Source: CBDDHT01 sp965227905
GTDB lineage: Bacteria > Pseudomonadota > Alphaproteobacteria > Rhizobiales > Methyloligellaceae
Assembly (NCBI GenBank): GCA_965227905.1
Contig: OZ245780.1
Coordinates: 5,952,001 to 6,016,000 of the forward strand
Direction: 5' to 3'
DNA: 64,000 nt
Numbering within the stretch: the first letter of the stretch is position 1; every line of letters starts with the position of its first letter. Positions 1 to 7,968 of the stretch are shown here, one piece after another. The translations under genes were made by a program, and so were the position numbers. The notes beneath the pieces were generated by a model that saw nothing but the letters and a program-made list of their open reading frames with translations, was not told the origin of the DNA and did not search any database.

Positions 1-646
1 CGGCGTCGGCGGGCCAATGCTCCGACGCCGCCTTGGCCGCTTTCATAAAGCCGGTCGGTCCGCAGAAATAAAGGTGCGTCCCATCGGATCGCTCGCGGAG
101 GAGCGTCTCGATATCCAGGCTTTTTTCGGGGTCGCCTTCATCGTGATGGATCGATACCCGCCCGGTCTCTATATGAGGCGCCAATGCTTCGCGAAATGCC
201 GTCTTCGCGAGGTTCCTTGTGCAATAATGCATGTTGAAATCGGCACCTGCACGATGAAGATGGCGCAGCATCGACATCATCGGCGTAATGCCGATCCCGC
301 CTGCCAGCAGCAGACTATGTTCGGCACTGTCAGATAGGGGAAAGTTATTGCGTGGTCCGCCGATCGAGATGATCCGCCCAACCTGCATCAAATCGAAGAC
401 AGCTCTTGATCCACTGCTGCCGTCCGCTTCCCGCTGTACGGCAAACTCATAGCGATGCGTCTCCGCCGGATCGTTCGCAAGCGAATATTGTCGCGCCTTC
501 CCATCGGGAAGGAAAACATCAATATGCGCGCCTGCTGTGAACGGTGCGAGAGGTGCTCCATTTGGGTCGACCAACTCGTATGCATTGATTTCGTCGGCAA
601 GATAGGTGACCGAGCGCACGCGAACCTGTGTTTTGGCAATTCCCAC
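1..646 (-). CDS. VanB-like oxygenase reductase (PDR family), 3' part missing
   Basis: Flavin/iron-sulfur reductase that should pass electrons from NAD(P)H to the Rieske oxygenase encoded just upstream in the same direction. The translated part (about 215 residues) shows the ferredoxin-reductase-type FMN/FAD barrel with RQYSLAND (flavin-binding RxYS), a GGPRNNFPL segment, the nucleotide-binding LLAGGIGITPMMSML and YFCGPTGFM. These are typical of phthalate dioxygenase reductase/VanB. The C-terminal plant-type [2Fe-2S] domain would lie beyond base 1. No ATG follows the upstream stop. I chose GTG at 646, 7 nt after a GAGAG; TTG at 667 is the alternative. It starts about 55 bp after the oxygenase stop, so one operon is likely. 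Confidence 0.85.
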   Translation of the reverse strand, partial: MGIAKTQVRVRSVTYLADEINAYELVDPNGAPLAPFTAGAHIDVFLPDGKARQYSLANDPAETHRYEFAVQREADGSSGSRAVFDLMQVGRIISIGGPRNNFPLSDSAEHSLLLAGGIGITPMMSMLRHLHRAGADFNMHYCTRNLAKTAFREALAPHIETGRVSIHHDEGDPEKSLDIETLLRERSDGTHLYFCGPTGFMKAAKAASEHWPADA

Positions 647-700
647 GCGAGCGCTCTCAGTCGTCAAACCGTTGCAACTGAAGAAATCGAACCAACTCTG

Positions 701-2125
701 TCACTGATAAGAACGCTCCAGTTCCTCGAGACGCGCGGTGATAAAGCTATCGCGCTCTTTGCCGCGATAGGCATCGCCTTCGGCGACAACAGCGAGTGCG
801 TCACGGTTCAGTCGGGCGATCATTTCACGATCTTCTTCATCGGTTGCTCGGCGTGGAATTTTGAAGATGCAGTTGTTCGTATAGCAGTGTGTGGGCTGGC
901 CCGCATTAGCACGCTCATGCATCGCTTCTGGCGTCGCTGCCGGATTCTCTCCTCGCAAGGCTTTGCGAATGAGCTTGCGGTTCATGTAGACGCCAAGATC
1001 CGCGCCCATGGGGTTTTCCAAAGCGTGGATAGCGATGGGACGTTGACTGGAAATTGCTTCCCAATCTCCTGGAAGCCTTTGGCCTTCTTCATAAGAACGA
1101 TTGCCAGTCTGAGCGCCCAAAAAATCATTATCATCCAGGCCGACACGCTCTTCATTGCCGCCATCGTATGGATCGATTTCCTTTCCGAACATCCGCCATC
1201 CGAAAATGATGCTGTTGGTATCATCAATTGGGACATACCAACGCGACATGTGAACACGATGCCAGAGACGCCGGTCATCGCCATTTTCGAACAGATAGGC
1301 ATGCTGGGTAATGTTGGGGACGATTAGATCGTTGGTGCGCACCCATACATGATCGTCATTGGCTCGCCGTCCCGCAATGAAGACCATACCGGTTCCATTG
1401 CGAACTTCGACATAATCCATGACAGGAAGTTGCACGAAGGCATTCGAGAGCGTGAAGGGACCCAGATCCAGATCTGCCGGTGGATCACCTTCGAAGAGCG
1501 CAGCAGGGTTGTGAAGCTGATAGGTGTGCATCTGGTCGGCGATGTTGTCCATCACCTGAAGCCAATTGCAGGGAAACACATTGGTGAAAGGCACGAGCCG
1601 AGTATCGCCATACTTCTCAAAAGCGTCATATTCGGGAAATGCCGGCTTATGTTCTGGCGGCCCCAGATAGGCGAAAACGATACCATCTCGCTCAAAGGCA
1701 GGATATGCGCCCTGGCAGATGGTTTTGGACAGTCGCTCGCCATTATCCGGCTCTCCGGGAACGTCCAGGATCGTGCCGTCGATGTCATAGTGGAAGCCGT
1801 GATAGCAGCAGCGAATGCCTTGGGTTTGAATAATCCCATATTCGAGTGATGCGCCGCGATGCGCACAGTGGCGGTGCAACACGCCTACATGTCCGCTCTT
1901 ATCTCGAAATGCCACGAGATCTTCGCCCATGATGCGGATAAGGTGAGGAACATCTTTCAGTTGCTCCGACAAGCAGACCGGTTGCCAGAAGCGCCGCATA
2001 TACTCACCAAGAGGCGTGTCAGCCCCGGTCCGAGTTATCTCTGCATCCTCTGCTGGGATCTCTCGTTTATGGTATCCGCTAAAAGGTTGATTGCCGCCGC
2101 GCTCGCTTGCGATGCTCTTCTGCAT
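701..2125 (-). CDS. Rieske (2Fe-2S) aromatic ring-hydroxylating oxygenase, alpha subunit
   Basis: Terminal oxygenase of a two-component Rieske system of the phthalate 4,5-dioxygenase/vanillate demethylase type, 474 residues. The Rieske cluster ligands are visible as C87-x-H89 and C106-x2-H109. The mononuclear iron site is in DNIADQMHTYQLH, with D197, H200 and H205 as probable ligands or bridge. The start ATG has a GGGAGG 9 nt upstream. It lies between dctP of a TRAP transporter (upstream) and the VanB-like reductase (downstream), all on the minus strand. This suggests uptake of an organic acid followed by hydroxylation or O-/N-demethylation. The substrate cannot be read from the sequence. Confidence 0.9.
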   Translation of the reverse strand: MQKSIASERGGNQPFSGYHKREIPAEDAEITRTGADTPLGEYMRRFWQPVCLSEQLKDVPHLIRIMGEDLVAFRDKSGHVGVLHRHCAHRGASLEYGIIQTQGIRCCYHGFHYDIDGTILDVPGEPDNGERLSKTICQGAYPAFERDGIVFAYLGPPEHKPAFPEYDAFEKYGDTRLVPFTNVFPCNWLQVMDNIADQMHTYQLHNPAALFEGDPPADLDLGPFTLSNAFVQLPVMDYVEVRNGTGMVFIAGRRANDDHVWVRTNDLIVPNITQHAYLFENGDDRRLWHRVHMSRWYVPIDDTNSIIFGWRMFGKEIDPYDGGNEERVGLDDNDFLGAQTGNRSYEEGQRLPGDWEAISSQRPIAIHALENPMGADLGVYMNRKLIRKALRGENPAATPEAMHERANAGQPTHCYTNNCIFKIPRRATDEEDREMIARLNRDALAVVAEGDAYRGKERDSFITARLEELERSYQ

Positions 2126-2328
2126 GAATGTAAGCCTCCCGAATCTGGCAGGACATTGACCTATCGGCCGACAGGCGCAAGGTCGCTCAGCTGCCGACCG
2201 TGCTCAAAGCTAGCACGCAGAAGCCTCATAGAGAAATAATTGATGTCGGTAAAATGAGCTTCCATCCCGAATAGTGGGATTTTCGTTCGGCTCGGCTCAC
2301 GCCAAGAACGGGTGGATCGGTTGAAATA

Positions 2329-2362
2329 CGGTCCGATGGCATTTCCCCATCGGACCGTTTTT
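2329..2362 (-). terminator. Hairpin downstream of dctP, possible terminator
   Basis: An 11-bp perfect stem (2329-2339 with 2347-2357, 7-nt loop) lies 25 bp beyond the dctP stop. The T-run (2358-2362) is on the plus-strand side and gives an A-tract upstream of the stem for minus-strand transcripts, so it would work best as a plus-strand terminator. For dctP it may only attenuate read-through into the Rieske gene or protect the 3' end. Confidence 0.45.
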
Positions 2363-2386
2363 ATCAAGTTGGGATTGTTTGTACCC

Positions 2387-3445
2387 TTAGATGGCGCCCG
2401 CCTTTTCCATCAGTTTGAGCAGATCGGTCAGACCTTGCTCCTCAAGCATCCGGCGAGCGATCTTTGGATCGAAACGACCTTTTAGTTTCAGCCAAGCCTT
2501 CGGTGCCGCAGCGAACCAAAGCTTGAACTCCTCGGGTGTCGGCTTATAGATCGTCGCTTTCGGCGCTAGAGTCTTCGTAAGCTCTTCGCGCGCTTTGCGG
2601 TCGACGGCCAAATGCTCTTTCCTAGCTTCTTCGAAGACGCGGTCGACGATCTTTTTCGCCCAATCGGGAAGTGCGTCGTAGCGTTCCTTTTTCATGGAGG
2701 TCACGTGGGTGACCAGACCGCCGCCTGTGTGGGTAATATACGGGACGACTTCTTGAAATTTCCGTGCGGCGACGAATGCGTCAGGAATGTACATGCCCTG
2801 GACGACGCCGGACTGAAGGCCTTCGTAGAGCTGCCCCCAGTCATACGGAACCGGAACTGCCCCCCACTCCTTGATCAGGACAAATTCAACAGGGCTCTTT
2901 GTCACGCGGATCTTAATGCCCTTGAGATCTTTCGGAACACGCACTTCGCGGACGGAGTTGTCCAGATTGCGGAAGCCCATCGTGACCGTCGTGGATAGGA
3001 CGTGCAGGCCGATGTTTTTGGCAGCCTGTTTTTTCAGATGCTCGCCATACCAGCCATTGAGGAGTTTGTCCGCCGACTCATCGTCTTTGAAGATGTAAGG
3101 CAGAAAGTTGATATCGAACGTATTGCCGAAATTCCCCATGTTTCCGGATGACGACGTTACGATATCGACTTGTCCGAGAAGAGCTTGTTCGACACATTTG
3201 TGCTCGGAACACAGCTTCTTCTGGCCTTTGACATCAACCGCAATGCGCCCTTCCGAATACTCCTCAAGACGTTTCGCAGCCGTGTCCAATGTCCGTGTTA
3301 TAGAGACCAACGGCGCCAAGCCGTGGGCGATGACAAGCTTAATCTCGGGCTTTTTCTGAGCCAATGCCGAGCCTGGCAGGCTCATCACGGCAGCGGCGGC
3401 AAATGCCGTTGCTAACGCGGTATGCTTTAATTTCAACATAGTCAT
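2387..3445 (-). CDS. dctP: TRAP transporter substrate-binding protein, DctP family
   Basis: Periplasmic solute-binding component of a tripartite ATP-independent transporter, 352 residues. A Sec signal peptide ends near SALAQ (about residue 29). The family signature around IKIRVTKSPVEF includes the arginine that normally salt-bridges the ligand carboxylate, followed by GAVPVPYDWGQLYEGLQSGVVQG, which is typical of DctP. ATG at 3445 follows an AGGAGG-type ribosome site; a second in-frame ATG is two codons on. It is last of the TRAP genes (order dctM, dctQ, dctP). The ligand is probably an organic acid, perhaps the substrate of the Rieske oxygenase next door (inference). Confidence 0.92.
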   Translation of the reverse strand: MTMLKLKHTALATAFAAAAVMSLPGSALAQKKPEIKLVIAHGLAPLVSITRTLDTAAKRLEEYSEGRIAVDVKGQKKLCSEHKCVEQALLGQVDIVTSSSGNMGNFGNTFDINFLPYIFKDDESADKLLNGWYGEHLKKQAAKNIGLHVLSTTVTMGFRNLDNSVREVRVPKDLKGIKIRVTKSPVEFVLIKEWGAVPVPYDWGQLYEGLQSGVVQGMYIPDAFVAARKFQEVVPYITHTGGGLVTHVTSMKKERYDALPDWAKKIVDRVFEEARKEHLAVDRKAREELTKTLAPKATIYKPTPEEFKLWFAAAPKAWLKLKGRFDPKIARRMLEEQGLTDLLKLMEKAGAI

Positions 3446-3501
3446 TACTCCTCCCTGGTTTCTTATTGATCGGGGTTACCGTACTTTCGACGCACTCACC
3501 G

Positions 3502-4062
3502 TCACGGTTCGTTGGGCACGACGGTCAAGTCACCCCTGCGCCAGCGCAACCAATCTTCCACAAGCACCGCGATCGCTGCGAGTGCCACCAGAACGCCGGA
3601 GATCGGAAGAATCATCATCGGGTAGCTCTTCGGCAACTCGCCAAGCTCCCAGAATTGACCCGGCACCTGCAGCGCGGCCTGACCACCGACTACGATCATG
3701 AAGATTGCAAATGCGAGGATTAGCAGCGTCCAAATCACCTCCAGCCAGAAAGCAAAGGATGGAGCGACCCGCGTATAGAGCGCCTGCATCGCAATCTGGT
3801 CGCGAGACCTTACCGAAAGGCCGAGTGCGAGAAGAACCATCCAGATATTTGCAAAAAGCGCGACCGTGTCTCCCCAGAATGGCGGGTTGAGAAACACATA
3901 GCGCATGACGATGGTGTAGCAGGTGAAGACGACGGTCAGGAGAATGAGGATTCCGCAAACGGCCGTGATCACCTTCGTCAACAGACGATCGAGCGTCCAC
4001 AACACGCCTTTCTGCTCTCCGAACGGGCTGTTTTGATGTGATTGCGTTTCAACCATCGGCAT
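3502..4062 (-). CDS. dctQ: TRAP transporter small permease, DctQ family
   Basis: Small membrane subunit of the TRAP transporter, 186 residues. Four hydrophobic segments are seen, at about residues 30-55, 68-88, 107-130 and 148-170. The family motif region GDTVALFANIWMVLLALGLSVRSRDQIAM lies around residues 78-108, where DctQ proteins carry their best-conserved polar residues. It sits between dctM and dctP with 42- and 56-bp gaps, so the three genes are one transcription unit. It partners DctM in the inner membrane and has no transport activity alone. Confidence 0.88.
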   Translation of the reverse strand: MPMVETQSHQNSPFGEQKGVLWTLDRLLTKVITAVCGILILLTVVFTCYTIVMRYVFLNPPFWGDTVALFANIWMVLLALGLSVRSRDQIAMQALYTRVAPSFAFWLEVIWTLLILAFAIFMIVVGGQAALQVPGQFWELGELPKSYPMMILPISGVLVALAAIAVLVEDWLRWRRGDLTVVPNEP

Positions 4063-4104
4063 TAGTCCCTTTCCGCATCATATCTTCATTCTTGCCTTCG
4101 CGAC

Positions 4105-5391
4105 CTAGAGGAAGCCCAGCAGTTGCGGGACCCAGAGTGACAAGCCAGGGATAAGTATCAGCAGGATCAACGCGAACACCTCGACCAGAATAAACGGAAT
4201 GATCGCGATAGCGACCTTCTCAAGGCTTTCCCGGGCAATGGCAGCGGCAGTGAAGTAGGAAACGCCAACTGGTGGTGTGACAAGACCGAGAAGGAAGCCG
4301 ACGCAAACGATCAACGCGGCCTGGTACTGATGATAACCGACCGTCTCCATCACTTTGACAAGGGTCGGGCCGAGCACGATAACCAGAGCCACGACCTCCA
4401 TGATCATCCCCGCGATAATGATGAAGCCGAGGAATGCCACGATGAACAAGACCGGCTGCTCTGCAAAGCCCAGAAGCCAGGTCTCGAGAAAATTCAATGC
4501 GCCAAGGCGGCTCAACATCCAGCCAAACGGGCCGGCCGCCGCAATGATTATGAAAACAGATGCACTCGTTCTGACAGCACGGCCTGTGGCGCCGGTGAAT
4601 TCCGACCATGAGAGCGTGCGATAGAAGAAGGCCCCAATGATCAGAGCAGCCAGTGCCGTGATTGCGCCGGCTTCGACCGTGCCGAAAATGCCCGTAATAA
4701 TACCGCCAACCAGCACAACCGGGATCATCAATGCCAGGCTTGCGCCAAGAAACGCGTCCCACAATGCTTTGAAAGTGAAAGGTTCTTCCAGACGCTCATA
4801 GCTGCGGAAAATCGCTATGACATAGCACATGATCATGAGCAGAACGCCGATCAGAATGCCAGGGAGAATTCCGGCTGAAAACAGCGCACCGACTGATAGG
4901 TTCAAACTGGAAGCCAGCAAGATCATAATAATACTTGGTGGAATGATGCCGCCGATCGTGCCGCATGTGGCAATCAGGCCTGCGGCGAATGCTCCGGAGT
5001 AGCCTGCTTTTTTCATCGCCGGAATCAGCAGAGAGCCGACAACGGCCGAGTCGGCTACCGCCGAGCCGTTCATGCCGGCGAACAGCATGCTTACAACGAC
5101 GGAGATTTGCGCAAGGCCGCCACGCATGCGCCCCACAAGTTCACGGCTGAGGGCGAGCAGGCGGTCCGTGATTCCACCGGTGTTCATCAACTCACCGGTC
5201 AGCATGAAGAACGGAATCGCGATCAATGGCCCATGCGCGATCGCCTCATACATCTGGTATGGAATTGTCACCAGCGGCAACTCGCCCGTGATCAGGATGT
5301 AGACGGTTGGCAAGGCCACCATGATGATGCCGATCGGCGCACCCAGAATAATGAAGATGACCAAAAAAACGATCAGGACGAGGCTTTCCAT
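4105..5391 (-). CDS. dctM: TRAP transporter large permease, DctM family
   Basis: Large membrane subunit that carries out Na+/H+-coupled symport, 428 residues with about 11-12 hydrophobic helices. Family features are the N-terminal ILGAPIGIIMVALP, PFFMLTGELMNTGGIT, the GMNGSAVADSAVVGSLLIPAM loop and TCGTIGGIIPPSI, all standard for DctM. I place the start at the ATG beginning MESLVL; an in-frame TTG lies three codons upstream. It is the first gene of the TRAP-Rieske set, and its promoter must be in the 5.4-6.0 kb gap, where an inverted repeat sits 38 bp upstream. Confidence 0.92.
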   Translation of the reverse strand: MESLVLIVFLVIFIILGAPIGIIMVALPTVYILITGELPLVTIPYQMYEAIAHGPLIAIPFFMLTGELMNTGGITDRLLALSRELVGRMRGGLAQISVVVSMLFAGMNGSAVADSAVVGSLLIPAMKKAGYSGAFAAGLIATCGTIGGIIPPSIIMILLASSLNLSVGALFSAGILPGILIGVLLMIMCYVIAIFRSYERLEEPFTFKALWDAFLGASLALMIPVVLVGGIITGIFGTVEAGAITALAALIIGAFFYRTLSWSEFTGATGRAVRTSASVFIIIAAAGPFGWMLSRLGALNFLETWLLGFAEQPVLFIVAFLGFIIIAGMIMEVVALVIVLGPTLVKVMETVGYHQYQAALIVCVGFLLGLVTPPVGVSYFTAAAIARESLEKVAIAIIPFILVEVFALILLILIPGLSLWVPQLLGFL

Positions 5392-5429
5392 GCACACCAA
5401 CCCAGAATTTCGATTTCACCGAAAACTTT

Positions 5430-5446
5430 GGTCGTCTGAGACGACC
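5430..5446. promoter_or_regulatory. Perfect inverted repeat upstream of dctM, candidate operator
   Basis: The 17-mer GGTCGTCTGAGACGACC is a 7-bp perfect inverted repeat around a 3-nt centre, ending 38 bp before the dctM ATG. Its size and the GTCGTC/GACGAC arms resemble operators of GntR (FCD-type) repressors, which often control TRAP and catabolic operons. No such regulator is encoded in the window, so the assignment is inference. Confidence 0.45.
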
Positions 5447-5983
5447 GATGAGCTTACGTCGTGGTCAGTCGCGTACAGTCGACAATTCGAGTGGACGCGA
5501 CCCGTCTTCAAAGGAATTGACTGTCAGCCGAGTGGCCGCTGACATCGATGGAATGAAGTTGCGCAATAGCGATCGAGAACCGGGCTGGCGGAATCGTGCC
5601 CATGCCATTGTCACCTCCCATGGCTCGATCCACTTACGGGACCGTAGCACGCTGTTATCAGCAGTCTTTTATAACTCTAGGCAATCGATTGGTTGCTGTG
5701 TGTCATGTAATTGACTCTCAACCCTGGTTTCGAACGCGGCCGGACAGACTGTATTCTCTTGTCGGACATAATGATGGGAATGCAGATCTTGGCATTGACC
5801 ATGAAGAACCCGCATAGAGTCGATTTTTTGCCCTACGCTGCGACTGAATTCTTCATGACCGGTTTCGGATGGAAATCGTAGATGGCCAGTATGCTCGGCC
5901 CTGGGAAGAATACCCTTGTATCTGGCTGAATTCCTGGTGCTATAGTCGGTTTCTTCAACCAGGTACTTTTGGGGGGACCTCAG
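5447..5983. other. Intergenic region between divergent TRAP and LLM genes
   Basis: No convincing gene. It must contain the promoters of the minus-strand TRAP operon and the plus-strand LLM gene. A 10-bp palindrome, CAATCGATTG, lies at 5682-5691. The LLM ribosome site is a G-run (GGGGGG) at 5971-5976. Longer open frames here have no recognisable protein character. Confidence 0.5.
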
Positions 5984-7015
5984 ATGAAATTTGGAACATT
6001 CCACCTGATGGAGCGGCCCTTCGAGCGCTCTGAAGCCAGCATCTATGAAGAGCACCTCGCGCAGATCAAAGACGCCGACGCGCTCGGATATGATAGCGTC
6101 TGGTTGACGGAACATCACTTTTCCTCGCTTCCGCATGTCCCCCATGTCCCTGGGGAATACTGTGTCAGCGCCTCTCCCTACGCCCTCGCCTGTGCCGTCT
6201 CGCAGATCACCAACAACGTCCGCATCGGTTCTGCGGTTAAGGTGCTGCCGTTGGAGAATCCGCTGCGCACGGCTGAAGACGTGGCGATGGCGGACATACT
6301 GAGCAACGGGCGCATCGACTTCGGAATCGGTCTTGGCTACCGCAAGTATGAGTTCGAAGGCCTGCGTGTGCCGATGGACGAGAAGCTCGCCCGCTTTCAG
6401 GAAGCACTCAAAATCATAATCGGCGTCTGGACGACCGATGAATTCGAACATCGCGGCGAATTCTGGGATGTGCCGAAACTCACGCTCGTCCCTAAACCCA
6501 TCCAGCAACCGCACCCTCCGGTCTGGATTGCAACGCGGCTCGGGACTCCGGAACAGATCAATTTCGCGGTTGAAAACGATTATCGACTGCTCTGCGCCTG
6601 GGCATCCCGGCCGGAGCTGCGGGAAACCTACGAGCTGATGGCGAGGACCCGCGCCGCGCGCGGTTTGCATGACAATTTCGACTTCACCTGTCTCCGTCAC
6701 ATTTTCGTTGCCGAAAGCGATGAGGAAGCAAAGCGCCTTGGGGGCGATTACATCGAGTATTATATGAACTCGACCGCACTTTTTCGGCCCATCGGCGATC
6801 ACGAACGCAGCGAAATGGCATTCGGAGGTCCGGATACCGTGGTCGAAAAACTCGCGTCTCTACAGGCGGAAACCGGCGTCAACAATGTCGTTTGCTGGAT
6901 GAATTTCGGCGGCATGCCCCACGAAACCGTACAACGGTCGATGCGACTTTTTGCAACGGAGGTCATCCCCAGGCTTCGACAAGACACGCCATTGAAAGTC
7001 CTGCAGCCAGCCTAG
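5984..7015 (+). CDS. LLM class (luciferase-like) flavin-dependent monooxygenase
   Basis: Member of the bacterial-luciferase superfamily, 343 residues, a TIM barrel using reduced FMN supplied by a separate reductase. Characteristic parts are MKFGTFHL at the N-terminus, DSVWLTEHHF, the NNVRIGSAVKVLPLENPLR strand, GRIDFGIGLGYRKYEF and PPVWIATRLGTPEQ near the middle. The ATG is 7 nt after a G-run. It stands alone on the plus strand, divergent from the TRAP-Rieske operon, and may act on a related substrate (inference). A paralogue is at 28328-29341. Substrate unknown. Confidence 0.87.
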   Translation: MKFGTFHLMERPFERSEASIYEEHLAQIKDADALGYDSVWLTEHHFSSLPHVPHVPGEYCVSASPYALACAVSQITNNVRIGSAVKVLPLENPLRTAEDVAMADILSNGRIDFGIGLGYRKYEFEGLRVPMDEKLARFQEALKIIIGVWTTDEFEHRGEFWDVPKLTLVPKPIQQPHPPVWIATRLGTPEQINFAVENDYRLLCAWASRPELRETYELMARTRAARGLHDNFDFTCLRHIFVAESDEEAKRLGGDYIEYYMNSTALFRPIGDHERSEMAFGGPDTVVEKLASLQAETGVNNVVCWMNFGGMPHETVQRSMRLFATEVIPRLRQDTPLKVLQPA

Positions 7016-7306
7016 GGTGGGCGATACGCCCCCGGATTCACGGTCTAACGCCAAATTGATCGGTCCTAACATCTGGACAAACGCTCCTTGCGGCTCCATT
7101 TAGCAAGAACAGTTGGGCGGTGTGCAGGTTGATTCCCAGCTAACGTTGGCGCCATTGTATGCTTGCACCTGTTAGACGATTGCTCTAACCAGCGGACTTA
7201 ACTCGCGATCCTCTACGTCTGTATGGCGTCTGGATGCAGGAATTTGGTGTTCATGCGGTTCGATTTCGACGCGTGATGTCGGAACGAACGGAAAAGGAGT
7301 CGGTAG

Positions 7307-7699
7307 ATGCGTTTCATCCTTGCATGTGTAATGACAGTTGCAGTGAGCAGCTTTGCGACTGTGGGTACGGCAAACGCCGCATCATTGGCAGGAGCCTGGA
7401 GCGGTGGCGGAACAGTGAAGCTGAAAACCGGCCAGGTTGAGCGTGTGCGCTGCCGTGTGCGCTACAGCAAATCCTCAGGCAAGACGTTTGGCGTTTCGGC
7501 GACATGCGCGACAACTGCTGGGACGATATCCCAGTCTGGACGTGTTGTTAAAGTGCGCGGCAATCGTTACTCCGGCCGCCTCTACAATGCCGATTATGCT
7601 GTTTCCGGCCGGATTTCAATTTCGGTCAGCGGCAAGCGCCAGACGGTCACGGTTACAAGCTCGAAAGGCTCTGGCCGACTGTCCCTTTCCAAGCGCTAG
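7307..7699 (+). CDS. Small exported protein of unknown function
   Basis: 130 residues with a clear Sec signal peptide (about residues 1-24, ending TANAA). The mature part is small, basic and rich in Ser, Gly, Val and Arg. Two Cys residues (in RVRCRV and SATCAT) could form a disulfide. Alternating short beta-like segments suggest a small beta-barrel or sandwich. A strong AAGGAG lies 8 nt before the ATG. I do not recognise a named family. Small proteins of this look recur in Hyphomicrobiales. Confidence 0.75.
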   Translation: MRFILACVMTVAVSSFATVGTANAASLAGAWSGGGTVKLKTGQVERVRCRVRYSKSSGKTFGVSATCATTAGTISQSGRVVKVRGNRYSGRLYNADYAVSGRISISVSGKRQTVTVTSSKGSGRLSLSKR

Positions 7700-7708
7700 A
7701 ACTTTGAA

Positions 7709-7728
7709 GCTGGCGGTTATCCGCCAGC
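7709..7728. terminator. Short hairpin between convergent genes
   Basis: An 8-bp perfect stem (GCTGGCGG / CCGCCAGC) with loop TTAT spans the stop codon of the MoaD-like gene and lies 10 bp after the exported-protein gene. There is no strong T-run on either side, so it is at most a weak bidirectional terminator. Confidence 0.3.
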
Positions 7729-7965
7729 AATTTGCGGCATCAGATGTACTTCCGCATGCGGAGGAATCTGTTCAAGCAGCGCGTCCTGAAAAATCTGCCC
7801 ATCGATAGACACGGCGACGCCAGCCTCTAGGTGCGGGGCGAGCTGCGGGTGCAACTGGCCGAGCGTGCGCAATAGCTGGGCGATTGTCGATACCTCTAGG
7901 TCGAATTCAACCACGCCACCTGTGTACTGTCTGAGGTTTCCCGTAAGCACGATCCTCGGCACCAC
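7717..7965 (-). CDS. MoaD/ThiS-family sulfur carrier-like protein
   Basis: 82-residue ubiquitin-fold protein ending in Gly-Gly (PQIAGG), the tail that is adenylated and thiocarboxylated in MoaD and ThiS. VSIDGQIFQDALLEQIPPHAEVHLMPQIAGG matches the C-terminal half of MoaD. It begins with GTG 3 bp after the stop of the molybdenum hydroxylase large subunit, so it is the last gene of that operon. Such a neighbour suggests a dedicated sulfur donor for molybdopterin or for cofactor sulfuration of this enzyme (inference). Housekeeping MoaD elsewhere in the genome is expected. Confidence 0.8.
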   Translation of the reverse strand: MVPRIVLTGNLRQYTGGVVEFDLEVSTIAQLLRTLGQLHPQLAPHLEAGVAVSIDGQIFQDALLEQIPPHAEVHLMPQIAGG

Positions 7966-7968
7966 ACC

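Noticed and set aside
5669..6802. 377-codon minus-strand open frame
   Set aside because: Lies over the LLM monooxygenase; low-complexity basic sequence with no family features, an antisense shadow.
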